Source: CBDCYS01 sp965226245
GTDB taxonomy: Bacteria > Acidobacteriota > Terriglobia > Bryobacterales > UBA6623
DNA: 64,000 nt
Assembly (NCBI GenBank): GCA_965226245.1
Contig: CBDDCL010000015.1
Location: 3,596,001-3,660,000 of the forward strand
Reading direction: 5' to 3'
A program made the position numbers and the translations under genes. Under the pieces are notes generated by a model. The model was given only the letters and a program-made list of their open reading frames with translations. It did not search any database and was not told the origin of the DNA. Position 1 is the first letter of the stretch, and the number at the start of each line of letters is the position of its first letter. Below, piece by piece: positions 9,153 through 18,238 of the stretch.

Positions 9153-9305
9153 GTGGCACGAGAGACCATCATTCTAGAGTGCACGGAAACGAAGGACCGC
9201 AACTACACGACCACGAAGAACAAGAAGAAGACTCGCGGACGCCTGGAGCTAAAGAAATATTGCCCGCGCCTGCGCAGGCACACTCTGCACCGGGAAACAA
9301 AGTAG
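9153..9305 (+). CDS. rpmG: 50S ribosomal protein L33
   Basis: 50-aa protein (GTG start, AGGAG about 10 bp upstream) with the L33 pattern TIILECTETKDRNYTTTKNK and RLELKKYCPRLRRHTLHRE. Zinc-binding (C+) L33 proteins have two CxxC pairs. Here each pair keeps only its first cysteine (C-T-E-T and C-P-R-L), so zinc binding is probably lost; C- forms are common in bacteria, but this half-and-half form is less so. It sits between tuf and tRNA-Trp, as in many bacterial secE-nusG operons. Confidence 0.93.
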   Translation: MARETIILECTETKDRNYTTTKNKKKTRGRLELKKYCPRLRRHTLHRETK

Positions 9306-9379
9306 CGGGTCGGCAAGTACGTTCGGACGCCCCGGTTTTTGTGAGTTCCACGGAGGTTCAGCATCGGCGGAACGAGTTC

Positions 9380-9454
9380 AGGGGCGTAGGTTCAACGGTA
9401 GACCAGCGGTCTCCAAAACCGCGAGTGGGGGTTCGAATCCCTCCGCCCCTGCCA
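9380..9454 (+). tRNA. tRNA-Trp(CCA)
   Basis: Cloverleaf with acceptor AGGGGCG/CGCCCCT, anticodon stem GCGGT/ACCGC and loop CTCCAAA (anticodon CCA), T loop TTCGAAT, encoded 3' CCA. Located between rpmG and secE, a widely conserved position. Confidence 0.96.
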
Positions 9455-9522
9455 CATCTTGAGGTTGGCCGTGAAAAGCGGCAAAGCGGCGGGAAGTAAG
9501 CAACTAAGCAAAGAGCGATTCC

Positions 9523-9795
9523 ATGGCAACAGTAGCCAAGGCGAAGCAGGCATCACAGGGTGGTGTCATGGGTAAGATCAGCGGGGTCAAGGATTGGCCC
9601 GCCCGCTTCCGCAGCTATACGGACGGCTTGAAGCGGGAAATGCGCCTGGTGACCTGGCCCGGCAAGAAACAAGTTCAAGCGACCACCGGAGTCGTCCTGG
9701 TGACGGTTTTTATTTTTGCCTTTTACTTTGGCGTCGTCGATTATGTGCTGACCTACCTTCAGACCATGCTCTACGACTATTTCATCGGCAGCTAA
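9523..9795 (+). CDS. secE: preprotein translocase subunit SecE
   Basis: 90-aa membrane protein of the SecYEG channel. Seen: an amphipathic segment with the SecE signature GLKREMRLVTWPGKKQVQATT, then a single transmembrane helix (VVLVTVFIFAFYFGVVDYVL). The single-helix short form is the common bacterial type. ATG at 9523; nusG begins 16 bp after the stop, so the two are co-transcribed. Confidence 0.95.
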   Translation: MATVAKAKQASQGGVMGKISGVKDWPARFRSYTDGLKREMRLVTWPGKKQVQATTGVVLVTVFIFAFYFGVVDYVLTYLQTMLYDYFIGS

Positions 9796-9811
9796 CGCTA
9801 GAGGCGGACCC

Positions 9812-11080
9812 GTGAGCGAATTAAACAAACCGGCGGAACTCAGCGAATCCGGGCAGGAAGAACCGGCCAGCGAGCAGCAAGCTGCCGCGGGGGCAGGCGA
9901 GGGCGTGCCTAAATCCGGGGAAACTCCCGGGGGCGAGGCTGTGGCGTCTGCTTCCGGGGAGGAAGGAACTTCGATCGACGAGGAGACCGCGGAGTTGCCT
10001 TCACCATCAGCGGCGACTGTTCCCGAGCCGGCGGTTTCTTCCGCGACGGACGCCGAAAGGTCCGAAGCTTTGCCGGCTGAAGCCGAGGGTGAGGCGGCGG
10101 GCGGGGCGGGGGAATCTTCAGAGTCCGCCGCGACCGAGCCCGGGGGTGCTGTCGAGGCCGAGCCGCAAGACGCACCCGAGGAAGTAGCGGCGGAAGCCGG
10201 CGAAGAGCCGGAAGGACCAGCGGAGGAGGTTGCCGCGGAGACCGAACCGGCTGTTGAAGCGGAGGCTGCCGCTGAAGCGGCGGCGTCCGAAGCTGAAGCC
10301 GAGGCCGAGCCTGCTGCGGAGGCCGAACCGGCTGTTGGGGCGGAGGCTGGCGTTGAAGCGGCGGCACCTGAAGCTGAAGCTGAGGCTGAGCCCGCCGCGG
10401 ACGCAACGCCAGGCGCCGAGGCCGCGCCGACCCCAGAGACCGAACCGGCTGTTGAGGCAGAGGTTGCCGCTGAAGCCGCGGCGGCCGAACCTGAAGAGGA
10501 AGCTGAGGCGGAGACCGCGACCGAACCCAAGCCGGCCGGAGTGCCGGGGATCGATTGGTACATCATCCACACCTATTCCGGATTCGAGAACAAGGTGAAG
10601 GAGAGTCTTCGCACGCGCGCGGACGCTTTCGGCTTTAACGATCGCATCGGCGAGATCCTGATTCCAACCGAAGACGTTGTTGAGATGCGCAGCGGGAAAA
10701 AAATCACGAGCAAGCGAATGCTCTATCCGGGCTATGTCTTGCTGCAACTCAAGATGGACGACGAGCTGTGGCACATAGTCAAGAACACGCCCCGCGTGAC
10801 GGGTTTCGTGGGCAGCGGGCCGACGCCGACTCCTCTGACGGCGGGCGAGGTGAACCAGATTCTCTATCGCCAGACGTCCTCGGTTGAAAAGCCGCGGCCT
10901 AAGTTGACGTTCGAGCGAAGCGACCGGGTCAAGATCATCGACGGGCCGTTCACGAACTTCACCGGCACCGTGGAGGAGGTCAATCCCGACCGGAACACGC
11001 TGAAGGTCATGGTCACGATTTTCGGACGAGGCACTCCGGTCGAGTTGGAGCATTTTCAAGTCGAGAAAGAGCGGCTCTAG
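9812..11080 (+). CDS. nusG: transcription factor NusG with a ~245-residue acidic N-terminal extension
   Basis: NusG binds RNA polymerase, suppresses pausing and couples to Rho or the ribosome. The conserved part (about residues 246-422) is a normal-length NusG: WYIIHTYSGFENKVKESL, then MLYPGYVLLQLKMDD, then RVTGFVGSGPTPTPL, and a KOW domain KIIDGPFTNFTGTVEEVNPD. Unusually, residues 1-245 are a low-complexity Ala/Glu/Pro tract (for example EAEAEAEPAAEAEPAVGAEA) with no predicted fold. The GTG start at 9812 has GAGGCGGA upstream and lies 16 bp after secE; there is no stop in the extension, and no competing start with a good ribosome-binding site at the core. The extension is therefore probably translated. 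Confidence 0.93.
   Translation: MSELNKPAELSESGQEEPASEQQAAAGAGEGVPKSGETPGGEAVASASGEEGTSIDEETAELPSPSAATVPEPAVSSATDAERSEALPAEAEGEAAGGAGESSESAATEPGGAVEAEPQDAPEEVAAEAGEEPEGPAEEVAAETEPAVEAEAAAEAAASEAEAEAEPAAEAEPAVGAEAGVEAAAPEAEAEAEPAADATPGAEAAPTPETEPAVEAEVAAEAAAAEPEEEAEAETATEPKPAGVPGIDWYIIHTYSGFENKVKESLRTRADAFGFNDRIGEILIPTEDVVEMRSGKKITSKRMLYPGYVLLQLKMDDELWHIVKNTPRVTGFVGSGPTPTPLTAGEVNQILYRQTSSVEKPRPKLTFERSDRVKIIDGPFTNFTGTVEEVNPDRNTLKVMVTIFGRGTPVELEHFQVEKERL
10242..10520 (+). repeat. imperfect tandem repeats inside the nusG extension
   Basis: The string CCGAACCGGCTGTTG recurs at 10242, 10323 and 10440, each time followed by a similar GCGGAGGCT...GAAGCGGCGG segment, so periods are 81 and 117 bp. The encoded unit is EPAVEAEAAAEAAA-like. 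Repeat expansion is the likely source of the extension's length. Confidence 0.8.
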
Positions 11081-11098
11081 TCGCGCTCGGAGCGAAAT

Positions 11099-11527
11099 AT
11101 GGCAAAACGGATCACGGGGCAGATCAAGTTGCAGATCATGGCTGGGAAGGCTACGCCGGCACCACCGGTGGGTCCGGCCTTGGGTCAAGCGGGCGTCAAC
11201 ATCATGGACTTCTGCAAGGCCTTCAATGCCAAAACGGCGGAGAAGGAGTTGGAGGGGCTGATCGTTCCGGTCGTCATCACCGTTTACCATGACCGCTCCT
11301 ACTCGTTCATTACCAAGACTCCCCCGGCCGCGGTGTTGATCAAACGGGCTGCCAATCTGGCGAAGGGCTCCGGCGAGCCGAACCGTAACAAGGTCGGCCA
11401 GCTCACGCGGGCGCAGGTGGAAGAGATTGCCAAGAAGAAGATGGCCGACTTGAACAGCCACGATCTCGAGGCGGCAGTGCGGATCATCAGCGGAACCGCC
11501 CGCAGTATGGGAGTGCAAGTGGTTTGA
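11099..11527 (+). CDS. rplK: 50S ribosomal protein L11
   Basis: 142 aa, normal length. Seen: the N-terminal block GQIKLQIMAGKATPAPPVGP and the RNA-binding C-terminal domain ending IISGTARSMGVQVV. L11 forms the GTPase-associated centre of the large subunit. It starts 18 bp after nusG and precedes rplA, the standard order. Confidence 0.97.
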   Translation: MAKRITGQIKLQIMAGKATPAPPVGPALGQAGVNIMDFCKAFNAKTAEKELEGLIVPVVITVYHDRSYSFITKTPPAAVLIKRAANLAKGSGEPNRNKVGQLTRAQVEEIAKKKMADLNSHDLEAAVRIISGTARSMGVQVV

Positions 11528-11632
11528 GAGTTCTGGAAGTAAACTTTTTTTTGTCTTTGTAAACTGATTCGGTTGGCACGGACCCAGTGGGAGGCTGCTC
11601 CGCAAGCGGCCGTCTGGACCAAGGGTGAAACT

Positions 11633-12331
11633 ATGGCGAAGAAGAGAGGCAAGAAGTACCTCGCTGTTCTCGAAAAGATTGAAGAAAAAGCCTACCCTCT
11701 CAGCGAGGCGATCCCGTTTCTCAAAGAGAACACGGTCTCCGGGTTTGACGAGACGGTTGAAGTCCACATGAACCTGGGGGTCAACCCCAAACACGCGGAC
11801 CAGATGGTACGCGGAACAATCGTGCTGCCCCATGGTCTGGGCAAGTCGAAACGCGTGCTGGTCATTGCCACCGGTGAGAAAGCGGCCGAGGCGGAAAAAG
11901 CCGGCGCGGACTATATCGGCGGAGAGGACATGGTCAAGAAAATCCAGTCGGAGGGCTGGCTGGATTTTGATGCCGTCGTCGCCACGCCCGACATGATGAA
12001 GTTTGTCGGCCGGCTCGGCCGGATTCTCGGTCCGCGGGGCCTGATGCCTAATCCCAAGACCGGCACGGTGACGATGGACGTCGCTCAAGCCGTGAACGAG
12101 ATCAAAGCGGGCAAGGTGGAGTTTCGGGTCGACAAGGGAGCCGTGATTCACACACCGGTCGGGAAGCTGAGTTTCAGCCACGAAAAGCTGACAGAGAATG
12201 CAACGGCGCTCATCCAGGCAGTGGTGAAGGCAAAACCCTCGGCAGCCAAGGGGCGTTACGTTCTGGGCACGAGCATTTGTTCGACCATGGGGCCGGCTTT
12301 GAAGCTCAACGTATCGGATTTGACCAGCTAG
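11633..12331 (+). CDS. rplA: 50S ribosomal protein L1
   Basis: 232 aa. Seen: MAKKRGKKYLAVLEKIEEK start, VEVHMNLGVNPKHADQMVRG, GRLGRILGPRGLMPNPKTGT, and ALKLNVSDLTS at the C-terminus. The start is set at ATG 11633; an in-frame start 60 bp earlier has no L1-like sequence. L1 forms the ribosomal stalk and in many bacteria represses its own operon; a leader target was not identified here. The 105-bp gap after rplK contains a T-rich stretch. Confidence 0.97.
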   Translation: MAKKRGKKYLAVLEKIEEKAYPLSEAIPFLKENTVSGFDETVEVHMNLGVNPKHADQMVRGTIVLPHGLGKSKRVLVIATGEKAAEAEKAGADYIGGEDMVKKIQSEGWLDFDAVVATPDMMKFVGRLGRILGPRGLMPNPKTGTVTMDVAQAVNEIKAGKVEFRVDKGAVIHTPVGKLSFSHEKLTENATALIQAVVKAKPSAAKGRYVLGTSICSTMGPALKLNVSDLTS

Positions 12332-12344
12332 GGACTGTAGAACC

Positions 12345-12878
12345 ATGAAGCAGAAAACGGACAAGAACGCCGACCTTAAACGAATCAAGAGCGATCTCGA
12401 TGATTATCCGACCGTGCTGATTTGCGCCTTCGAGGGGCTCAAGGTTGAGGAAGACTTTCAGCTTCGCAACCAGGTGCGCGAGGCCGGGGGGCGCTACCGG
12501 GTTATTCAGAACCGTCTGGCCCGGCTGGCATCGAAGGACACTCCTTTCGAGGAATCGCTGGGGGATCTGCGGGGCATGACGTCGCTTGCCTGCGCGGGTG
12601 AGGACCCGTTGAGTTTGGTCAAGACGCTGGTGGCCTACGCCAAGGAGCACCCGTCGTTCCAGTTCAAGTCCGGAGTGGTTGAAGGCCGAGTGCTTGATGC
12701 TGACGCGCTCAATCAGCTTGCGACCCTGCCGGGCAAAGAGGCGATCTACGCCAAGTTGCTGTTCTTGATCAACGCCCCGGCGCAGCAATTGGTGAGCGTG
12801 ATCAATGCGCCCGCGCGCGATCTGGCGATCGTGATCGATCAAGGCGTCAAGGAAAAGAAGTTTCCCGCGCAGCCCTGA
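12345..12878 (+). CDS. rplJ: 50S ribosomal protein L10
   Basis: 177 aa. Seen: L10 features near the N-terminus, YPTVLICAFEGLKVEEDFQL then RNQVREAGGRYRVIQNRLAR, and the C-terminal helix that anchors L7/L12 dimers (LATLPGKEAIYAKLLFLINA). It follows rplA by 13 bp. Confidence 0.95.
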   Translation: MKQKTDKNADLKRIKSDLDDYPTVLICAFEGLKVEEDFQLRNQVREAGGRYRVIQNRLARLASKDTPFEESLGDLRGMTSLACAGEDPLSLVKTLVAYAKEHPSFQFKSGVVEGRVLDADALNQLATLPGKEAIYAKLLFLINAPAQQLVSVINAPARDLAIVIDQGVKEKKFPAQP

Positions 12879-13012
12879 TCCGTACCCGCGATTCCCCTGC
12901 AGGGGTCGCCGCTGGTTCCGGGGGCAGGTCAGTTTTGTTCAGCGGCCCGCGTGCCGCTGACTTACTTTGATTTCTAAAAAGAGATTCTCATTCATAAGGA
13001 GCTAGATCAAAA

Positions 13013-13387
13013 ATGGCGGATGTAAATGCAATTGCCGAATCGATTCAGGAGCTTACGCTGATGGAGGCCGCCGACCTCGTCAAGACGTTGGAAGAGAAGT
13101 TGGGTGTGTCGGCGGCTGCCGCGGTGGCGATGCCCGCGGGGGGACCCGCTCCCGCTGCCGAGGCTGCCGAAGAGCAAACCGAGTTCGACGTCGTTCTGAC
13201 GGGAATCGGCGGCAACAAGATCTCGGTGATCAAAGCGGTTCGCCAAGTCACCAGTCTCGGTCTCAAGGAGGCCAAAGACCTGGTAGATAACGCACCCAAG
13301 CCAGTGAAGGAAGGCGTCACCAAGGAAGAAGCCGAGGCCCTTCAGGCGAAGCTGACCGAAGCCGGCGCGACCGTCGAGCTGAAGTAG
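13013..13387 (+). CDS. rplL: 50S ribosomal protein L7/L12
   Basis: 124 aa. Seen: an N-terminal dimerisation domain (IAESIQELTLMEAADLVKTL), an Ala/Pro-rich hinge (AMPAGGPAPAAEAAEEQ), and the C-terminal domain with KISVIKAVRQVTSLGLKEAK and LVDNAPKPVKEGV that recruits translation GTPases. A strong ribosome-binding site, AAGGAG at 12996-13001, precedes ATG 13013, fitting the several-fold higher synthesis of L12. Confidence 0.97.
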   Translation: MADVNAIAESIQELTLMEAADLVKTLEEKLGVSAAAAVAMPAGGPAPAAEAAEEQTEFDVVLTGIGGNKISVIKAVRQVTSLGLKEAKDLVDNAPKPVKEGVTKEEAEALQAKLTEAGATVELK

Positions 13388-13414
13388 CGTTGCGTGGCCG
13401 GGAGCTGTCTCGAT

Positions 13415-13443
13415 GCCGCGGCGGCGAAGCGGCCGGGTTTTTT
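13415..13443 (+). terminator. possible terminator/attenuator between rplL and rpoB
   Basis: GCCGC (13415-13419) can pair with GCGGC (13429-13433), followed by CGGG and a T6 run at 13438-13443. The stem is short, so this may be a partial attenuator that sets the ribosomal protein to RNA polymerase ratio, as known for rplL-rpoB in other bacteria. Confidence 0.35.
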
Positions 13444-13868
13444 AATTCGGCCCGGCTCACAATTGAACTTAGCGAGCGCAGGTGTTATAATCTATCTGTC
13501 GGAGCCCGTGGACTCTTCGATACTCTTTCCCACTAACCCGTTTCTAGAGGCTGCCTGAGTACGTGTATCCGGTACTAGGAAGGTTGTTTCCGGAGTGCCT
13601 GCAAGCCGGGGGGCTTCTGTGCCTTGCAGGCTGATGAGCCGGTCACGGCGGGGCGAAGGGGTGGAGTGACGTCGAATCCTCAATTTCCGGCGCCCGGAGA
13701 TCGATTCAACCCTTTCAAAACTGCGCTTCTGACGAAGCTTTGAGCGCACGCCAAGTCTGATAGGCGTGTCAAACGTGTTTAGCGCGTTTTTTTATTGCGC
13801 TTTGCGATACCAATGTCGTCCTGCCGGATACGGCGGGCGAGTCCGGACCACTCGGGAGTTTGACCTAC
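13444..13868. other. rplL-rpoB intergenic region
   Basis: About 480 bp in all separate rplL and rpoB, with no supported gene. A second hairpin, CACGCC/GGCGTG with a 10-nt loop near 13748-13769, is followed by a T7 run after AGCGCG. The rest shows nothing recognised. Confidence 0.5.
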
Positions 13869-16800
13869 ATGCCTTCGACTACCGCCAATGGTTTACGAGT
13901 CAATGGTTCCTCAAGCGGGCGTCACGATTTTTCGCGGATTGTGACGGCAATTCCGATTCCGAACCTGATCGAAGTTCAGAAGAATTCCTACGAACGCTTC
14001 CTCCAAATGGACCACCTCCCCAGCGAACGGGACGACACCGGTTTGCAGGCGGTGTTCAACTCGGTGTTTCCGATCGGCGACTTCCGCGGTTTGAGCGAAC
14101 TCGAGTTTGTGGAGTATTCGATCGGTGACTGGGAGTGCAAGTGCGGTCATTTGCGAGGTCTCCATCATCTCCGCTCGACGTGCGGGCGTTGCGGTTCGAC
14201 GGTCAAGACCGACCCTTATGGCCCAAGCGAAATCAGCTGCGGGCAGTGCGGCTCCTACAACGAGAACGTTGTCAATTTTTGCACGAAATGCGGTGATCCG
14301 GTTGGTCTCAAGCTCAAGTACGACGTGGATGAGTGCCAAGAGCGCGGCATGACTTTCGCCGCTCCGCTGACAGTGACCATCCGCCTGACAATCTTTGAGA
14401 AAGATCCCGACACAGGGGCAAAGAGCATCCGGGACATCAAAGAGCAGGAGGTCTTCTTCGGGGAGATCTCCCTGATGACCGAGCGCGGCACTTTTATCAT
14501 TAGCGGCACCGAGAGAGTGATTGTTTCCCAGTTGCACCGCTCCCCCGGGGTGTTTTTTGAGACCGTAAACCGCCGTTCGTACTTTCTCGGCAAGATCATC
14601 CCTTACCGCGGCAGTTGGGTGGAGTTTGAGTACGACGCGAAGAATCTTCTTTATGTCCGGATCGACCGTAAGCGGAAGTTTCTTGGAACGGTCTTTCTAA
14701 GAGCACTGGGTCTCAACACGGATGAAGACATTCTTCGCGGCTTCTACAAGGCCGACACGATTACGATTGACGGCAAGCGCCTCTATCGCACGGTCTCGGA
14801 AAGTCTGGTCGGGACCCGGCTCACCGAAGCCGTGACGAACAAGAAGAGCGAGGTGATCGTACCCAAGGGGCGCAAGCTGACCCCGCACGTGCTGGGAGAA
14901 ATTCAGAAAGCCAGCATCAAGCGGCTCCCCACATCCACGGCGGATCTGGAGGGAGCTTTTCTGGTTGCGGACATCGTCGATCCGGGAAGCGGCGAGGTAT
15001 TGGCTGAAGCGAATAGCGAGATTACCCCCGAGAAGGTCGCCGCCCTGATGGACTCGCCGATCAAGCAGTTCGAGGTGTTTTACGCCGAGCGCGACGCGGT
15101 CGGCCTGGTTCTCTCGACGACCCTCAAGAAAGACACCGTCAAGACGCAGCAAGAGGCTCTGGTCGAGATTTACCGCAAGCTTCGGCCCGGTGACCCGCCC
15201 ACTCTTGAAACCGCGACCCAGCTCTTCAAGGGGATGTTTTTCGACTCCAGAAAGTATGATTTCTCGCGAGTCGGGCGCATGAAGTTCAACATCAAGCTCC
15301 ACGACCGCATGGACGCCAGCTCGCTCGATAGGAGGACGCTGGAGCCGGAGGATTTCTACGCCACCATCGCGTATTTATTGAAGCTGCGCCGCAACATCGG
15401 CGAAGTGGACGACATTGACCATCTGGGCAATCGCCGGGTGCGGGCGGTCGGCGAGCTGCTCGAGAATCAATTCCGCATCGGTCTGGTGAGGATGGAGCGT
15501 GCCATTAAGGAGAAAATGTCCGTCTACCAGGAGATGGCGACGGCGATGCCTCACGACTTGGTGAACGCCAAGCCGGTGATGGCCGCGATCCGGGAATTCT
15601 TCGGATCGAGCCAGTTGTCGCAGTTCATGGACCAGACGAATCCGCTTTCCGAGATCACGCACAAACGAAGACTTTCAGCCCTGGGGCCGGGTGGCCTGTC
15701 CAGGGAAAGAGCCGGCTTCGAGGTGAGGGACGTTCACCCGACCCACTACGGCCGCATTTGCCCGATTGAAACGCCCGAGGGGCCCAACATCGGGCTCATC
15801 AGTTCGCTTTCTTGCTTTGCTCAGATCAACGAGTACGGTTTCATCGAAAGCCCTTACCGCAGGGTGTCAAACGGAGTCGTGGTCAGTGAAGTGCAAGTCG
15901 TGAGCGGAGGCGACACGGACCTCAAACCGGGAGCTGTTCTGACGCGCCGGGAAGCCGAGAAGGCGAACCGGGCGCTTGGGGCTCGCAAGCGGCACGCTGA
16001 GTTTGAATCCTATTGCAACTATCTTTCCGCCTGGGAGGAAGATCGCTACGTTATCGCCCAGGCCAATATCGAAGTCGACGGCAAAGGAAGGATCGTGCCT
16101 GAGCTGGCGAACTGCCGGGTAGCGGGCGACTTCCAGCTCAAGCGCCGAGCCGAGATCGAGTATGTCGATGTGAGCCCGAAGCAGCTCGTTTCCGTGGCCG
16201 CCAGTCTGATTCCTTTCTTGGAGAACGACGACGCGAACCGCGCCCTGATGGGTTCGAACATGCAGCGCCAGGCCGTCCCGCTGCTGCGTGCGGACGCACC
16301 GCTGGTTGGCACGGGCATGGAAGAGGTCGCCGCTCACGATTCCGGCGCCGTTGTCCTGTGCCGCCGTGACGGCGTCGTGGATTCGGTCGACTCCGAGCGC
16401 ATCATCGTGAGGGTGACTGGAGCCGGACACGAAGGCCAGATGTCACGTGAGGTCGGCGCGGATATTTACCAACTCGTAAAGTTCAAACGGTCGAACCAGA
16501 ACACCTGCGTCAACCAGAAACCGATCGTTAAGAAAGGCGATGTGGTGGGCAAGGGGCAAGTCCTGGCGGACGGGCCTTGTACCGCCATGGGTGAGTTGGC
16601 CTTGGGGCGCAACGTGCTCGTCGCCTTTATGTCCTGGCGCGGCTACAACTTTGAGGACGCCATTCTCGTCAGCGAGAAACTGGTCAAGGAGGACTACTAC
16701 ACCTCGATCCACATCGAAGAGTTTGAGGTCGAGGCACGTGACACCAAGCTGGGCCCGGAAGAGATCACCCGCGACATCCCGAATATTTCGGAGAGCTTTC

Positions 16801-18185
16801 TTCGAAACCTCGATGACAGCGGCGTGATCCGCATCGGAGCGACGGTTCGTCCGGGCGACATCCTCGCAGGCAAGGTGACGCCCAAGGGGGAGACCCAGCT
16901 TACTCCGGAGGAGAAGCTGCTCCGTGCGATCTTCGGCGAGAAAGCCGGCGATGTGAAAGACGCCTCGCTGTACTGTCCGCCCGGGATCAGCGGTACCGTT
17001 GTGGACGCCAAGATCTTTTCCCGCAAGGGCCAGGAAAAGGACGAGCGGGCCAAAACGATCGAGGCGACGACGGTTGCGCGGTTGCAGCGGAACCTCGATG
17101 ACGAAAAGAGGATCCTCTACGACGAGCGCTCCAAGCGCTTGGCCGCGATGCTCGAAGGCAAGGTCGTTCAGGCCGACTTGCACGACGACCGCACCAATAA
17201 GAAGTTGCTCGAAAAGGGCGCTGCGCTGACTCGCGACATGCTCGAAAACCTGCGGGCCCGCGACTTGAAGCGGATGCGGATCAAGGAGAAGGATCTCGAC
17301 CTGAACGAACGCATCGACGAAATCGAAGAGATGACGGTGCGCCAAATTCAGGTGCTCGAGAAGCTGACCGACGAACGCGTGGCGAAGCTCAAGAAGGGTG
17401 ATGAGCTTTCCCCGGGCGTCATCAAGATGGTCAAGGTCTACTTGGCCATGAAACGGAAGCTCTCGGTGGGCGACAAGATGGCGGGCCGCCACGGCAACAA
17501 GGGCGTGATCGCCCGCATCCTGCCCGAGGAAGATATGCCCTTCCTGCCCGACGGAACGCCTATTGAGATCGTGCTGAATCCCCTGGGCGTGCCTTCGCGA
17601 ATGAATGTGGGGCAGATTCTCGAGACTCACCTGGGCTGGGCCGCCGCGGCGCTGGGCCTCAAATTCGCCTCGCCCGTGTTTGAAGGTCCTGGAGAGGCGT
17701 TAATCAAAGACCAGCTTAAAAAAGCCGGGCTCCCTGTTTCCGGCAAATCGACCCTTTTCGATGGTCTGACTGGTGACGCCTTCGAACAAGAAGTGACCTG
17801 CGGCTACATTTACATGCTCAAGCTGTCGCACTTGGTGGACGACAAGATCCATGCCCGCTCCATCGGACCCTACTCGCTGATTACGCAGCAGCCTTTGGGC
17901 GGCAAAGCGCAATTCGGCGGACAGCGATTCGGCGAAATGGAAGTGTGGGCTCTGGAAGCGTACGGCGCCGCTCACATTTTGCAGGAGTTGCTGACCGCTA
18001 AGTCGGATGACGTTCATGGCCGGGCGAAGATCTACGAGGCCATTGTGAAGGGCGAAGCGGCGCTGGAGCCCGGCGTTCCGGAATCGTTTAATGTCTTGAT
18101 CCGCGAGCTGCAATCGCTGTGTCTCGATGTGGAACTGGTCAAAAAACAGCAAGACGTGATTCAAACGGCGCTGGCTGCTGACTAG
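13869..18185 (+). CDS. rpoB: DNA-directed RNA polymerase beta subunit, with a Cys-rich insert
   Basis: 1,438 aa, normal overall. Seen: the rifampicin region (GSSQLSQFMDQTNPLSEITH), RRLSALGPGGLSRERAGFEV, GDKMAGRHGNKGVI, and the C-terminal GGKAQFGGQRFGEMEVWALE. Start set at ATG 13869, 11 bp after GGGAG. Unusual: between VEYSIGD and KYDVDECQERG, residues about 88-147 contain eight extra cysteines as CxC, CxxC, CxxC and CxxC, absent from the E. coli protein at this place. They look like two zinc ribbons. rpoC follows after 53 bp. Confidence 0.98.
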   Translation: MPSTTANGLRVNGSSSGRHDFSRIVTAIPIPNLIEVQKNSYERFLQMDHLPSERDDTGLQAVFNSVFPIGDFRGLSELEFVEYSIGDWECKCGHLRGLHHLRSTCGRCGSTVKTDPYGPSEISCGQCGSYNENVVNFCTKCGDPVGLKLKYDVDECQERGMTFAAPLTVTIRLTIFEKDPDTGAKSIRDIKEQEVFFGEISLMTERGTFIISGTERVIVSQLHRSPGVFFETVNRRSYFLGKIIPYRGSWVEFEYDAKNLLYVRIDRKRKFLGTVFLRALGLNTDEDILRGFYKADTITIDGKRLYRTVSESLVGTRLTEAVTNKKSEVIVPKGRKLTPHVLGEIQKASIKRLPTSTADLEGAFLVADIVDPGSGEVLAEANSEITPEKVAALMDSPIKQFEVFYAERDAVGLVLSTTLKKDTVKTQQEALVEIYRKLRPGDPPTLETATQLFKGMFFDSRKYDFSRVGRMKFNIKLHDRMDASSLDRRTLEPEDFYATIAYLLKLRRNIGEVDDIDHLGNRRVRAVGELLENQFRIGLVRMERAIKEKMSVYQEMATAMPHDLVNAKPVMAAIREFFGSSQLSQFMDQTNPLSEITHKRRLSALGPGGLSRERAGFEVRDVHPTHYGRICPIETPEGPNIGLISSLSCFAQINEYGFIESPYRRVSNGVVVSEVQVVSGGDTDLKPGAVLTRREAEKANRALGARKRHAEFESYCNYLSAWEEDRYVIAQANIEVDGKGRIVPELANCRVAGDFQLKRRAEIEYVDVSPKQLVSVAASLIPFLENDDANRALMGSNMQRQAVPLLRADAPLVGTGMEEVAAHDSGAVVLCRRDGVVDSVDSERIIVRVTGAGHEGQMSREVGADIYQLVKFKRSNQNTCVNQKPIVKKGDVVGKGQVLADGPCTAMGELALGRNVLVAFMSWRGYNFEDAILVSEKLVKEDYYTSIHIEEFEVEARDTKLGPEEITRDIPNISESFLRNLDDSGVIRIGATVRPGDILAGKVTPKGETQLTPEEKLLRAIFGEKAGDVKDASLYCPPGISGTVVDAKIFSRKGQEKDERAKTIEATTVARLQRNLDDEKRILYDERSKRLAAMLEGKVVQADLHDDRTNKKLLEKGAALTRDMLENLRARDLKRMRIKEKDLDLNERIDEIEEMTVRQIQVLEKLTDERVAKLKKGDELSPGVIKMVKVYLAMKRKLSVGDKMAGRHGNKGVIARILPEEDMPFLPDGTPIEIVLNPLGVPSRMNVGQILETHLGWAAAALGLKFASPVFEGPGEALIKDQLKKAGLPVSGKSTLFDGLTGDAFEQEVTCGYIYMLKLSHLVDDKIHARSIGPYSLITQQPLGGKAQFGGQRFGEMEVWALEAYGAAHILQELLTAKSDDVHGRAKIYEAIVKGEAALEPGVPESFNVLIRELQSLCLDVELVKKQQDVIQTALAAD

Positions 18186-18238
18186 CGCCGCGAAGACGAA
18201 CACCTAACTCTTGAAAGACGCCTGGAACGGAGGCTACC

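Noticed and set aside
7822..9159. 445-codon open frame antisense to tuf, and similar long antisense frames over nusG-rplA (10118-12388), rpoB (16443-17630) and rpoC (19073-20377)
   Set aside because: High GC and strong third-position bias in the sense gene leave few stops on the opposite strand. The translations are low in recognisable motifs, and the sense genes are certain.
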